NCBI RefSeq assembly: GCF_019112545.1
Contig: NW_025064954.1
Coordinates: 54,080-118,079, forward strand
From: Guyanagaster necrorhizus
Taxonomy: Eukaryota; Basidiomycota; Agaricomycetes; Agaricales; Physalacriaceae
Length of the DNA: 64,000 nt
Direction of reading: 5' to 3'
Positions 10,491 through 23,824 of this stretch are shown one piece after another (within the stretch, counting starts at the first letter, position 1; each line of letters opens with the position of its first letter). The position numbers were made by a program, and so were the translations under genes. A model generated the notes under the pieces. The model saw only the letters and a program-made list of their open reading frames with translations, had not been told where the DNA came from and made no database searches.

Positions 10491-13400
10491 TAAGAGAAAT
10501 CTAATATAGTAGTTTCAATGCATAAGACTCCATTCTGGAGTCTCTTGCAAATTATTCTCATGCATGTCACTATTTGATGTATATATTCTGTTTTGAGTTG
10601 AGACTGTTCCAGGCCCTCAGGGTTATGTCTGGGAAAGAAACACATAGATACTTGCTCTAACTCCTGATAGCAATTATCAGAAACAATAGCAACTCTTGGG
10701 CCACAGGATTCTGAAGACTAAGACCCAACATATCCATCCCATATGTTGAGCATATAAACATCTCCAGCTACATTCCTACAATGAGGGCCACTCTCTCAAC
10801 TGCACCCTCTGAGCCCAGTGTTGGACACTATGCTAGAGACTTTCTTGATGCCTCTAAGGTGGCTTTAAGGAAGCAAAGTATCTTACCAAATGACAACCAT
10901 GGATCCTTATATATAACCCTAACAGAAAGTGGAGAATCTTTCCCCACTGAGCTTTACATCAGAAATCAAAGCATAGACAGTAAGAGAGGAAGAACAGGTG
11001 TCATCAGAACAGATGATGTATATTTTGCCAATGACAGTGACAAGTGATGATATTGGAGAAATATCATCTTTGAAGTTGAGTGAATGGAGTGGCACTAGAG
11101 ATGCTGTGAGGCTTGCAAAGCAAGATATATATATGGCTCATCAGGCTTAGTACAACCAACTGACTTCATCAACTCAGTCCTCCTCTCAGAGAATGAAATT
11201 CAACACACAGACTCTCTTGCTGAGTATGTTCAGGAGCAGACATATATCAAGTATAAGACAGCAAGAGAGGATGCCCTCTTCAGGCAATATCTCCAAGCTT
11301 GAGATATGACAGATTGGAGAAGAGGCTGGGAGAGCCCTAGAACCTCCACTCCTGACAGAACCCTTATCAACTCTCTTGACACTCTGTTCTAGGAACCTAG
11401 CACTCCTGCTGTATCTGAGCCTGATCTGTGGGCAGTACCCCCTGAAAGCATTATCTATATAGACAATATCCACTGAAGAGCATTGCACAATCTCAACAAT
11501 GACTGTCTGCTATCTTACAGGACTGACTCAATCACCAATACTGACAATATTCTGACTCAAAAAAGTGACCTTTCAAGCATGAGAGGAGACCTCAGAGGTA
11601 ACAATGAGCATTTGACCCCACCAGAGATCTCAAGTGAGTCCTAGATAGACACATCACAATGCTCTTCCTTTAACCCCACTTCTATCAAAACTTCCACTGA
11701 TATCACAGAGCAGTGGCAGCAGAAGCAGCAAGAAATGAGGCAGAAGAGCAGCAGCAGCAAAGGAGACAGCCTTTTCCTCACCTCAGATCCAGCAACACTG
11801 GACCCAGTACTCAGCAGCAGCAGCAGCAGCAGCAGCCAGGTTGCTCTAGATATCTATAACCTGCATGACAGTTCCCTCCTTGAGGAGAATGAGAGCAAGA
11901 TAGATAACAGGGGAGAGCTCAGAAATAGGGATGAGGACCCTCTCTCTGAATGAGAGAGTATATTCATAAAGTGACTGATAGAAGAGGAGCTAGCCAGGAA
12001 GGTGCAGAAGAAGTGCCAGAGTAAGTTTTCATGGCTGTACCAGAAAGGGGCAGTCACATTATAGATGGATGACATCTGATTGGTGTCACCCATGAGACAA
12101 AGGTATACCACCACTGACAGAGTTAAGCACATGAACATTATTCAGTATGTAGCCATCAAGTGGGCTATTTTTATTTATAATAAAAATTATTTAAGAGATC
12201 ATCTAGCACCATCACCAGTATACAAGTCAAGATTCAACATCAAATCTATATCATGAATGCCAAGTGTGGCACTCAGCCAGGCCATCTATATGGTACTATC
12301 AATCTGAACCAACTCCTCTTGATATACATTTGCAACCTTGGCCATCCACAGTATGGCATCTCAGCTTATACAGAGCTGACCCAAGCCAAGAAACCCTTAT
12401 CAGAATCTATGAGCACAGCTCATGCACTGACCCTTTGCCAGTCAGCTGCTATCAGACAAGGCTGAGGAGAGCAGAAAAGCCTCAGAAGCATCCTTGCCTG
12501 AAGAAGATGACTCTGAAGCATTAGAACTAGGGTTTACAATCTAGAATAGACATATTGTGCACAAGAAGGCACTGACACTGAGAAGTCTCATCACCAATGA
12601 TGGCTCTCTCCACTCTTTTTCAGAATCTCTGACATCCTGAAATGTCTCTCCATTCAGCAGGATCCTAAATCCAATGATAGCACTTGTGGTTGATGTGATC
12701 ATACTAAACTGCAAACCAGTCCTCATCAGAGAATCTTGCTCCTTCAGAGGAGTATCTGACAATATCAACTGATTCCTCACTGATTGTGACTAGTACTTCT
12801 AAGTATTCACCTCATACTTTCTCCTCAATATATATAAGATGATATTTGCCTCCACACATATGGAAGACAAGGCAAAAACATGATGGGTACTTCTAGCCTC
12901 CACATTCTGGTCAATCACATGACAGCACCACTGGATGCTCTCATGGCCAGTGTTCAAACAAATAATCATCAATAAATTTACTGATCTGGCAGTGCAGAAA
13001 GTACACAAACAAAAAATAAAAGACTACAAGATGGAAGACAAGCCTGCTACTGAATACTTTAATGAGCTGAAATGACTCAGCAAACTTGCTGGAGTCTAAG
13101 ATGACATTGCCAACACTGGGTGAATGGTCAAGTACATAAAGATGGGAGCACTGGTCTCTTATCTAAAGATGATCTCAGACATCAGTGAGATGTCCTGAAA
13201 GAGTATAATGAATGGAAAACCTGAATCATCAGAATATATAAGGAAAGGCAGCAGCAGAAGGCAGAACAGACCACTCTATCAGAGGGACAACAGAAGAGTT
13301 CAGAACAGGGCCCAAAATCCACTCCTTCTAATCTGACCACATCTGCTAAGCCTGGCAGCTTGACCCCAACTTCCTCATATAGTGAGAAGAAAACCAGTAT

Positions 13401-13562
13401 GAGCACAACATTTATCAGAATAGATAAGCCTATAGACATGGATTGGCTCAAGCATATCTGAGAAGACATCCAGGCACAAATCATCAAGTTGCAGAAGGAA
13501 GAAGAAGCTCTCAGACTGGATACCAAGGTTGAGGAGGTAAAAGATGGAGCTAGACAGTGAGT
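10491..13562 (+). pseudogene. G3 ORF0 remnant and gag
   Basis: The exact left edge is unclear. From about 10600 the sequence aligns with the second half of G8 ORF0 (YARDFLDASKVALRK matches RARDSLDAVRVAPR). The N-terminal membrane part of ORF0 is missing. The gag N-terminal region (about 11680-12170) includes TSTDITEQWQQKQQE and a serine/glutamine run. Capsid runs about 12580-13270. The CCHC knuckle is gone: the frame passes from DWLK straight to EDIQAQI, an in-frame loss of about 24 codons relative to G8. Several TGA/TAG stops are present. Confidence 0.82.
11812..11836 (+). repeat. CAG trinucleotide run
   Basis: Eight CAG units in the G3 gag region, reading as serine (AGC) in the open frame 11735-11953. 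Sister copies have shorter CAG/CTG runs at the matching or neighbouring place. Confidence 0.9.
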
Positions 13563-16500
13563 GATTCCACTGACTCAGCTATAATAACAAGTGGTGTATC
13601 ACAAGCAGATGCAGAATGGACTGATATTATCTCTGTAGTACCATCTATGTCTAAATTATGCATGCATTCAAATATATCTGACTTCACCACTTAATAACAA
13701 GAATCACTTAAGGAACAAACTCAATCACCTATGGGCTGAACAGAGGCAGTAAGCTCCACCATCACATGGCTCAAACTATTCAACATAGAATGGACTTGGT
13801 GAGCTATCAGGAATGCAAAGGATGAGGCTGCAGCAAAGGCTGTGCTTGAAAACTGGATTCACAAAACTCAAGCCAAAGAAGTGGTTGATGAGATGATAGA
13901 AGGAATGAGAAAAGCCAAGTGATGCCAAGCCTTAGAATAGCTCAACAAACTCTGAGGACCATAGAAATTCATCTGATGATTCAAAACCCTGTGTCAGAAT
14001 CTTTTGGCAAAGACCCAAATTGAGACACTCACATCTCAAAATACTCATACAGTCACCATATTAATTGACAGTGGGTGCACCAGCAGTTCAATTAATCATG
14101 CTTTCATCATCAAGCACAATCTTCCTACTCAGGCCATGGCAGCCTCAATCCTAGTATATAATACAGATAGAACCAAGAATCAAGTCAGTTCAATTACTGA
14201 ATTTGTTGAACTCAGACTCACAATCAGTGATCATTCTGAGAGAATTGACTTGGCTATGACTAATCTAGGAGCCAAGGAGATTTTTCTTGGTCATGACTAG
14301 CTGACCTGCCATAATCTGCTTATTAACTGGAAAACTGATTGGATCACATTTGCAAGGTGTTGCTGCTGAAGGATCCCATTTGAACTACCTGATGAAGATC
14401 CTGAGGACCAGTGGAATGAAGAAATAGAGGATAGTGAAACAATTCTCACTGTGGACCTACAGAAGGTCATTCATATTTGAGCCATGTATCACACCAATGA
14501 TCTGGCTGCAAAGGCTAATGTGGAGAAGAAAAGCAAAATGTTTGAGAAGATGGTATCTGAATAGATACATGACTATCAGGACCTGTTTGACAAAAAAAGC
14601 CTTGCTGAACTATCCAACCTGAAACTATAGGATCATGTCATTAAGCTAATCCCAAACACTAATGCTAATTTGGATTGCAAAGTATATCCACTTAGCAATA
14701 ATGAGTAACAAGAGCTCAATAAGTTTCTGGAAGTGAATCTCTCCAGTGGACAAATATAGCTATCAAAGTCTCCAATGGCTTCCTCTTTCTTCTTTGTGAA
14801 GAAGAAGAATGGCAAACTTCAACCAGTATAAGATTACCAGAAGCTCAATGAGATGATGATCAAGAATCGTTATCCACTTCCATTGATCTCTGAATTAATA
14901 GACAAGCCCTAAGGTGTCCAGTATTACACTAAATTAGATGTCCACTGGGGATACAACAATGTGTGCATCAAAGAGAGTGATGAATGGAAGGCCACCTTCT
15001 GCACTAATTGAGGATTGTTTGAGCTGACAGTCATATTCTTTGGTCTCACCAATTCACCAGCCACTTTCCAGTGGATGATGAATGGCATTTTCAAAGATCT
15101 CATTGCTATGAGAAAGATCACAATCTATCTCAAAGATATTTTTATCATGTCAAAGGCCAAAAAGAAACATCATCAACTGGTCTAACAAGTATTAGCCCTC
15201 ATGAGGAAACACTGATTGTTTCTCAAGGCTGAGAAGTGCAAATTCAAGGTACTCAAAACAGAGTATCTCAGGGTCATTATTAGCAAAGAGAGCATCAAGA
15301 TGAACCCTGTCAAGATGTTAGAGATAATAGAGTGACCAGAACCCACTAAGAAGAAGGAATTACAATCTTTTTTGAGTTTCACTAACTTCTACCAACAGTT
15401 TATCCAGGATTACAGCAAAGTGGTCCATCCTATGACCCAACTTATCAGCAATGCACTATAGGCCTGAGGCTCATCTCAACAGTCAGCATTTAATGACCTT
15501 AAGCAATGATTGATAGAAAATATAGTCTTGGCCATTCCAACACAAGATGGAAAATTCTGCATCAAAGCCAATTCAAGCAAAAGTGCCATTGGCACTATTC
15601 TCTCCCAAGAACAAGAGAGTCAATAGTGCTCAGTGGCATTCCTATTCAAGGCATTAACTATCATAGAATGCAACTATAAGATATATGACAAGGAACTTCT
15701 TATCATAATGCTTGCTCTGACTGAATGGTGGCATTATCTAATTGGATTGATCTAGACCTTTGAGATCTAGACTGATCATCAAAATCTCTGATACTTCTGA
15801 GTATCCCAAAAGTTGAACTGCTGATAAGCTCAATGGGTTACAGAATTATTGGAATACAACTACATGCTGCACCACAAAGCCAGTGCAGCCAACAAGAAGG
15901 TAGATCTGCTCAGTAGGAGAGCAGACCATGACTAAGAAGGAGACAACAATGAAAAAGTGGTTATATTGAAGTCTGAGCACTTCTGCATCATGATCATGCT
16001 GATGGAAGAAGAGATCCATGAGCATATTAAGAGCATGATCCAAGACACTCATAAATGGGACCAATGAGTGGTCCTATCACTCAACCACAAATGAGAAATG
16101 AAGAAGGGGGATGGGATGATCTGCTACAATGGCCAGATCTATATTCCCCAAGATCAAGCCCTTCAGAGTGAGATTATCACCACATGCTATAACTATACTA
16201 CTGCTGAACACCCAGAGATTGCCAAGACAAAGGAGCTCATGCTCTGAGAATATTGGTGGCCAAAGATGAGCAATGATATCATACAATATATCAAGGCATG
16301 CAAAGTATGCCAAAGAGGCAAATCATTGATATAGCCATGGGCCATACTGCTCCACCCAAATGAGATTCCATCATCACCTTGGACCCACATTTCAGTAGAC
16401 AAGATCACTGGACTATCAGACTGCAATGGCTATAATGCTATCTTTGTCATAGTTGATCAATTTTCAAAGGTGATCATACCAATCACTTGCTTGATGGAGT

Positions 16501-17577
16501 TAACATTGGAGGGATGGATGAAAATCCTATGGGATGAGATCTATGCTAAATATAGGATGCCTCAAGTAGTCATCTCAGATAAGGGGTCACAATTTGTCTC
16601 CAAGTTCTTGGACAACCTATACTGGCTCCTCAACATTAAATGAAACACATCAACTGTATATCACTCCCAAACAGATAAACAAACAGAATAGATGAACTAA
16701 GAGATGGAGAAATATCTCTGTCTCTTTATCAATTATCAACAATATAACTGGGTAGAATGGCTGATACTGGCTGCCTTTCAACACAACAATAGAATTCACT
16801 CAGCTATCAGCAAAACCTCATTCTTTATCAATTATGGACAACATTCTAACATCATCCAGACCAAACAGCACAGCACTACAATATCCACCTTGAGCAAATT
16901 TGCAGCAACAATGGTAAAGATTCACTCTGAAATGCAAGCAGCCCTCACTAAGGCCACAGAAACAATGAAGAGGCAATACAACAGACACCAAAGACCTGCA
17001 CATAAATATTCAGTCAATGACAAAGTCTGGCTGGATACAACAAACCTTCACCTTCCATGCCCAAAATGTAAACTCACCAACAAACAAACTGGATCTTTCC
17101 TCATTCTCACAAAGGTTGGCAACTCTGCCTACAAATTATGACTGTCCTCAACCTGGAAGATATATGATATCTTTAATGAGATATTATTAACACCATACAT
17201 TGCACCAGCATTTTCAAACCAAGAATATCCACCTTCTTTGCTATCAGAGTTAATCAATGATGAGGAACACTATGAAGTTGATCAAGTTCTAAACTACAAA
17301 CTATGAAAAGTGAAAGCTCACAGTGAGGGAATATGAACCACAGTTGACTATTTAGTCAGTTGGAAGGGCTACAGCCCTGAATCTAACCAATAGATAAACA
17401 AATGGCATATGAATGCTAATGATGCCATCCATAATTATGAATTATTGCTGAAATGACCAATATAATAGTCAATGTCTTTATGAATCTTATGAAAAGAAGG
17501 GCAGGTTATCTGCTTTCATAATGTCTACACTTATCTCTAAATTAGCTATTGGGACAATAGTCTTAAGGAGAGGGTAA
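13563..17577 (+). pseudogene. G3 pol
   Basis: Protease (LIDSGCTSSSINHAF near 14062-14110, open 14004-14300), RT (about 14810-15400), RNase H (about 15480-15800), HKASAANKKVDLLS linker (about 15873), H2C2 (about 16200-16320), integrase core (about 16380-16720), GPY region (16704-17141 open) and chromodomain (about 17265-17450). Many TGA, TAG and TAA stops, all explicable by transitions. A polypurine tract TTAAGGAGAGGG precedes the 3' LTR. Confidence 0.88.
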
Positions 17578-18046
17578 TATTATGATTTTTTCACATTTTA
17601 TCTTTTATTTCAAAGAGTTGACCCCTATCTTTGCTTAGTCATAGTGCTTAAACCAGTGCTTAAAACTGTGAGACAGGGCTTAGTCATCACAACACACTTA
17701 GTTGGTCATTGTTTTTCGATGCAATGGTAATGCTTGACAACAGACAATACCCTTTTGTAGGTAGCTTAATGACACTAGACAAAACACTCTATAATGCCAG
17801 AATGCACAATTAGGTAGTTATATCTTTAGATAGATGATGACTAGTATATAAGTAGTGTAGCTCTTGCTGTAGTATCTTCAGCTTTGAGCTAAAGTTTATT
17901 TCTTCACCATCTTATCTTGAGCCAATCTAAAGGTCTTGAGACATAAAGCTATATAGGATATCAAGTGAACTCTGACATCATTGTCTGAAGTGCAAGACAG
18001 TGTCAGTTTATCACATGTTTAGATCATATGTTATTTGAGCTTAACA
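17578..18046 (+). repeat. 3' LTR of G3 (469 bp)
   Basis: Starts TATTATGA (the usual TG changed to TA) and ends GCTTAACA, followed by the TSD CTGAG. Highly similar to 5785-6253; the differences I see are single bases, mostly transitions. Confidence 0.93.
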
Positions 18047-21000
18047 CTGAGAATAGTATCACTTTCTGCTCAAGCTACTAGAATCTCACTCCAATCAATT
18101 TTACAGTCTCCACCACATTCCAGAGACTTCTATGCCCACAGGACAACAGTCCATTCCTCTCAGAGCCTTTCAGCTCAATTCTGAGACTTCTATGCTCACC
18201 AGACTCTATCAGTCCAACCTCTGGAGCTTCACCCTATTTTAAATTCCTTTTGAGTAGCAGGTGGGCTTTGTTTTCATATGAACCCATCTATTTCTATCCT
18301 TCTTCAGAGTCTTTTACTATGAAAGCATACCCAAAGTTCTCCATCATATTCACTGCTGCATTTGTTCAAGCCAGTGCAGAAGAAGGTGCTCAGCAGTTCA
18401 CACTGCAGTCTTTCTTGTCTAAAATTAGAGCCAAAGCTGCATCTGTAAAACCAGCAGACCTTTTATCAGTGCCAGTAGAGTACTATGATTTTGCAGATGT
18501 CTTTAGTGATACTCTCTCTGAAAAGCTATCTGAATACAAGCTATATGATCTCAAAATCAACCTTGAGAAAGAAATATCTTTACTACTTAGATCTATTTAT
18601 TCCCTTTTGAAATCTGAACCCAAGGCCCTATGAGAGTTTATTGATGATAACCTATGCAATGGGTTTATTACTCTATCCCACTCTCCACATGAGGCTCCAG
18701 TTTTATTTGTCAAGAAAAAGACCAGTGAACTTTGACTTTATGTCAACTACTATGGCCTAAATAAAATCTCCAAGAAGGATCACTACCCTCTTCCCCTCAT
18801 TTCTGATCTCCTCAACTCTGCCTGCTTCATATGCATCTACACTAAGCTTAACCTATAACATACCTATCATCTTATTCATATAGCCAAAGAAGATAAATGG
18901 AAAACAGTCTTCTAAACCTATTATAGTTCCTTTGAATAGCATGTCATGCCTTTTGGCCTCACAAATGCTCCAGCAGCATTTCAATGATTTGTGAATGATA
19001 TATTCTTAGACATGCTTGACATATCAGTAGTAGTCTATCTTGATGACATCCTCATATATTCTGACAACTCAGAAGATCACTAGAAACATGTTTGAGAGAT
19101 TCTACATAGGCTTAGAGCTAATAGACTCTACTGCAAAGGTTCTAAATGCAAATTCAATCAGGATTCTATGGAATATCTAGACTACATCCTATCACCTGAA
19201 GGACTTTACATGTCTGAAGAAAAAGTCAAGACCATTGTTGACTGGCTGGTACTATGAAAGGTTAAGGATATCTAATCTTTTCTTAGCTTCACCAACTTCT
19301 ACTGTCACTCTATACACAAATATAGCAATATTATTCTTCCCCTTACATGACTTACCTGCAAGAGAACTCCATAAAAATTTGATGACAAATGCTTAGCCAC
19401 CTTCAATAAATTGAAACAGGCCTTTACATATGCCTTCATCCTTACTCACTGGGTCTCCAACTGAAAGATAATGGTGGAAACTAATATCTCCAATTATGCA
19501 ATTGCAGCTATCCTCTCCATCTATCTTGAAGATGGCAAAATTCACCCTATCACCTTCCACTCCTGGAGTCTCTATAATGCTGAACTCAACTATGACACCT
19601 ATAACAAAGAGCTTCTAGCCATTTTTGAGGTCTTTAAACATTGGTGGCACTATCTTGAAGGCTCTGTGGACTCTATCAACATTGTAACAGACCACAAGAA
19701 CTTTGAATACTTCACCACTACCAAGATTCTAACCCACCAACAGATCCACTAGTCTGAATACCTATTCCAGTTCAATCTAGTAATTTGGTTCTGCTCTGGG
19801 AAACTTGGAGAGAAACCAGATGTGCTCACTAGATGATAGAACATCTACCCTAAAGAGAGAGATAGCCAATATGCTCAAGTCAACCCCTATAATTTTCAAT
19901 CCATATTCACCCAAGAACAACTTTCTGCATCACTCCATGCAACCTACCTCAAATACTCCATCCTATGGGCTAGTGCCATCATGGATATTGACAAACTCCA
20001 TACTAATATCAAACAAGCATAATTCTTCAACCCTATGTGCTCTGACAGCCTCTGCCAGGCCAAGGCCACTTCTGAATCCTCTCCCTCTCAGTGGTCCATT
20101 GACAAATCTAATATTCTTCAGTTTGAAGACTGCATCTATGTTCTAGACTCTGATGATCTCTGTCTTTATATACTACAGAATAATTATGATCACATCTTGG
20201 CAGGTTACTTTGGTCAAAACCAGACATTGGAACTAGTTCAGCAGAACTATACCTGGTCAAAGATATATGAATATGTTTAACACTATATTAAGTTCTGCAC
20301 AGTTTGTGGGCACAATAAGACATCTAGACACTGCTCTTATAGGTTACTCAAACCTCTACTGGTCTCCAAACAGCTATGAGATTCTATTTCCATAGATTTC
20401 ATTGAACAACTACTAGACTCCAATAGATTTACTGCTATCTTAGTGGTCATAGACTGAGCTAGCAAGCAAGCCATCTTCATCTCCACTTATGATACCATTA
20501 ACTTCATAAAACTCATCCAACTTTTTCTTATCCATATCTTCTCCAAACATAGGGTACCCAGTCATATTATATCTGATTGTAGTTCTGAATTCATCTTCCA
20601 GTTTACTCACACTCTAGCTACTGCCTTTAACATAGAACTTCATCTTACTTCAGATTATCATCCAGAGGCTGATAGATAAACTGAACAGACAAACCAAACT
20701 CTGAAACAATATATCTGCATCTACTGCTCCTACCAGCAGGACAACTGGGATATCCTCTTATCCATTGCTGAGTTTGCCTACAACAATGCTTCTAATGCAT
20801 CTACTGGGATTTTCCTATTCTTTACCAACAAGAGTTACCACTCTAACATCACCATTCACTCTGAAAGAGACATTGCCTCTGCTCAGACCTGAGACTTTGC
20901 AGTTGACCTTGATGAACTCCATTAAGTATTAAAAGAAAAATCTCCAAGATTCAGGCTCACTATAAGATCCAAGCAGACAAGCATTAGATTCTGGCATCTC

Positions 21001-21485
21001 CATTCACAGTGGGCAACAAGATTTACTTCAGTTTCAAATATATTAAAATCATCTGCCTGATCAGAAAATTTTCAGAGAAATACCTCAATCCTTTCAAAAT
21101 CATAGTCCAACTGGATTTTCACTCCTTCATGCTGAGGCTTCTGCCAGATCTTTGGTCCATTCACCCAGTCTTCTATGTGTCACAATTAGAACCCATAGAA
21201 GAAAATACTATTCCTAACCAAATCCAACCACTGCCATCTCCAGTCAAAGTCAACAGAGAAGAACATTTTGAAATAGTCTAAATCCTCAACTCTAAGCTGG
21301 ACTGCCAGTTCCATTGCCCACTATTATACAAGATCCAGTGGCTAGGCTATCAAGGTACCAATAAAGAATTTGCTTGGCTATCAGCCTCTAAGTTCTCTGC
21401 TGATAAATTTATCAAAGAATTCCATCATCAATACTTAGGCAAACTAGGATTCTTACCCAAAGTCATTCAAACATTCTATTCCTAA
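18047..21485 (+). pseudogene. G4 gypsy pol, 3' half (RT to chromodomain)
   Basis: Continues the protease segment at 5784. Domains in order: linker, RT entry region with YYDFADVFSDTLSEKL (about 18480), RT (about 18650-19260) with the catalytic box VYLDDILIYSD at about 19030, RNase H (19471-19752 open), H2C2 (about 20220-20340), integrase core (about 20380-20720), GPY region (21009-21281) and chromodomain (about 21285-21450, KIQWLGYQG). Stops and frameshifts are numerous. The layout is that of a chromovirus family widespread in agaricomycetes and is distinct from the G1-G3/G5-G8 clade. Confidence 0.9.
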
Positions 21486-21539
21486 TACAATACTGCTCTG
21501 GACACCACTGGCACTCCACCTTACCATCTCAATTTTAAC

Positions 21540-22990
21540 CACTAATTACTACTATTTCAATCACCTCTTTTACACTTTCAAAGTCAAAATCTTGTATTTA
21601 CATTTTTTTTTCTCTACTACCAACATCTGATGCTTTTTTTCTATATACATTTCATACAAAATTTTTACAGAGAAGCAGAATCTGATAGGCTCACACTAGA
21701 ACCTGAACTCTCCTCCTGCTTTTTTAACTCCTCTACATCCTCATCTAGCCTCTTCAATATTGCCTCCTGAAGATCTTCTATCTTCTGATCTCTCTTATTC
21801 TTGAAAAACAGTCAGATCTTCTTCCAAGCCTTCATTTTGGATTCTGAAAACAGCTCCAAGGGAGAGGATATGTCATCAGAACCATAGTCATCCTGGAGAC
21901 CTGCTATCATACCATGGACATCCATCAGCTCTTCTACTAACTCATCTACATGATATATCAACTTGCAAATTAATCTCAAAATTTGATGGAGGCCAGTGGA
22001 GACCTCTACACTATTGATCATCTCACTTGCAGTGACACCTTTGTTGAATTCACAAGCAGTTTTCTTGACCTTATAGTGAGTGCAAGTCTACCCTTGATCA
22101 GTGCCTTTGGTTACTGGTTATGCATAACACCATGTGCTATTTTGACAATAGTGCACACAACTTCCTGAAAACAAAAGCTAAGTCAAACCATACAAGAAAA
22201 TCAAGACACTTACTTTCACCATCCAACAACTCTTTGCCCTCTGCTGACCTCACAACTTCCAACTTTGCTCACTTTTTGGGACTAGCAACCACCTCTGTCC
22301 CACTGCCATCTACTACACTCCTTGATCTGAACTTGCATTTATGACTCTTCTCTATCAGACCTGCTGTCCTCCTCTTTCCCTTTTGCACCCTCTTTCTCCT
22401 CTCCAGGATCTCTTCAGATTCTTCTGACTTATTGTTCTCTTTGGTCCCCTTGTTCTGCTTATCATCAGAATCTGGAGGCATATGGCCAGTCATTCTCTTG
22501 AAGCAAAAACCAGAGCCAGGACCAAACTGTTCCACTAGCACTTGATGCAGCCAAAAATCAATAGTCTCTGTGGGGGTTATTTGCAACCCATTCTTCATAA
22601 CTGTCCCCTTCTGCCCTACCTCCAAGGTTTCAGCCCTTGCTGTGACCTCTGCAGCCTCTCTCTCCTCAGCCTCCCTCTGAGCAGCCTCTCTCAAAGCCTC
22701 CTCTGCCTCCTTCATCTGTCTCTCTGCCACCCACCAGATCTCCTCTCTTTTTCTCTCTAACCCCTCTTGCTGTCTCTTTCTCTGTGCCTCTCAGACCACA
22801 TGGTCCACCTGCATCTTCTTCTCTCTCTCTCTCTTCCTTTTTCACTCTGAGTGAACTTCTACAGCCTCCATATACTCTTCCTCTATAGTTTGCTATTTCA
22901 GATAGAATAATTCCTTGGCCTCTTCAGAGCTATCAGGGGTGAGTTCTCTCACCAAAGGCTTGGGAGTGCATGAGTGATAATATACAGTGA
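21540..22990 (-). pseudogene. Antisense accessory ORF of G4
   Basis: Between the G4 chromodomain and its 3' LTR lies coding-like sequence on the opposite strand. 22730-22269 is open for 153 codons: a Glu/Ala/Arg-rich coiled-coil-like start (AEEALREAAQREAEERE), a segment TPTETIDFWLHQVL, then a Lys/Glu-rich basic tail. A second open part, 22021-21812 (VDELVEELMDVHGMIAGL), looks like a C-terminal helical region. Upstream to about 22990 the charged character continues with stops. The polarity and position suggest an element-borne accessory gene; the function is unknown. Host gene capture is an alternative. Confidence 0.6.
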
Positions 22991-23140
22991 GAGGTAACAT
23001 AGTTGAAAAAAAGTATAGGCAATGGTGATGGTATCTGATCAAGTTGCAAAATTTCCCATAGCCACTAACAATCTTCTATGTGGCCTCACTGGCTATCAGG
23101 ATCCGCACTCTTGAGGGCAAGAATGCTAACAGGAGGATAC

Positions 23141-23639
23141 TATTATGCATATGCTGCCAGCCTCTATGTCACCTCAACCAACTACAGATTTAATCACTAA
23201 AACCCACTGGACTTTGCCTGCTTCTTATTATCTATTAATTTCATTTTCACCATTATCATTTCACATCCATATTTCACATTATAATATCTAGACCCTGAAC
23301 TTGGTAGTGAATATTGACATCAGAACCCAATAAAATCCAACTCAGAATTAGCTATCATTAGTATATAAAGCCATGTAGAATCATTGTAACTATTTAGTTC
23401 AAATATTAACTTGGATAGCTATCTACACTTTATACTCACTTCAACTCCTTCTTCCTTGTCTATCAGATCCTGCTCCAAAGGATACTTCTGTTTGCTTCTC
23501 CAATGGAACTCCATTTTGTCTATCTAAATCCTTGGGCTATAACTCAAGGGTGACATTGCTAACAGCTTTGTTAATGCCCATACACCCTACTGGTCTCTGT
23601 GCATACACTTAAATCCACTTGATTGACATGTTTCTAACA
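23141..23639 (+). repeat. 3' LTR of G4 (499 bp)
   Basis: Starts TATTATGC after the purine tract AGGAGG and ends TTTCTAACA. The partner 5' LTR, also 499 bp, is on the minus strand at 57427-57925. The flank here is CTAGA, against TTAGG in element sense at the partner. Both differences are transitions from CTAGG. The 22991-23140 stretch before it holds only the purine tract and no gene. Confidence 0.88.
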
Positions 23640-23824
23640 CTAGATAATTTTAGATCTGATTTGATGTTCAAGCTATCAACAAGATTTTCATTACTAAGAG
23701 TCTTGATTCTATCAACACTGTGATGCTCAAATCACATGTGCCACATCTCTATTGAGACAGCAATATCTGTGGATCTGACAGATAAAGCCTGATGCTTTTT
23801 AGTGCTGATTAATATCCTGTTAAT
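23640..23824 (-). pseudogene. Copia fragment: GAG pre-integrase domain
   Basis: On the minus strand this reads the copia pre-integrase zinc motif region (SIEMWHM, then HHSVDRIKTLSNENLVDSL), ending at KLS. The next codons (KKCESCILENQK) start the plus-strand copia piece at 57926, beyond G4. One stop is visible in the motif region. It is cut at 23825 by the G6 LTR. Confidence 0.85.

Larger units (their letters stand above)
5785..18046 (+). mobile_element. G3 gypsy, composite, TSD CTGAG
   Basis: Two 469-bp LTRs bound this unit, with CTGAG at 5780-5784 and at 18047-18051. It is inserted in the protease/RT linker of G4. Its gag and pol run on the plus strand from about 10.5 kb, but the leader is displaced by about 4.2 kb of foreign DNA: an R-like fragment, unassigned sequence, and a minus-strand partial gypsy (G5) with one LTR. 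Without that insert it would be about 8 kb, the normal size for this clade. Confidence 0.92.

Noticed and set aside
5785..18046. G3 as two tandem elements
   Set aside because: One target duplication pair and equal-length outer LTRs show a single outer unit; the inner LTR is on the other strand.
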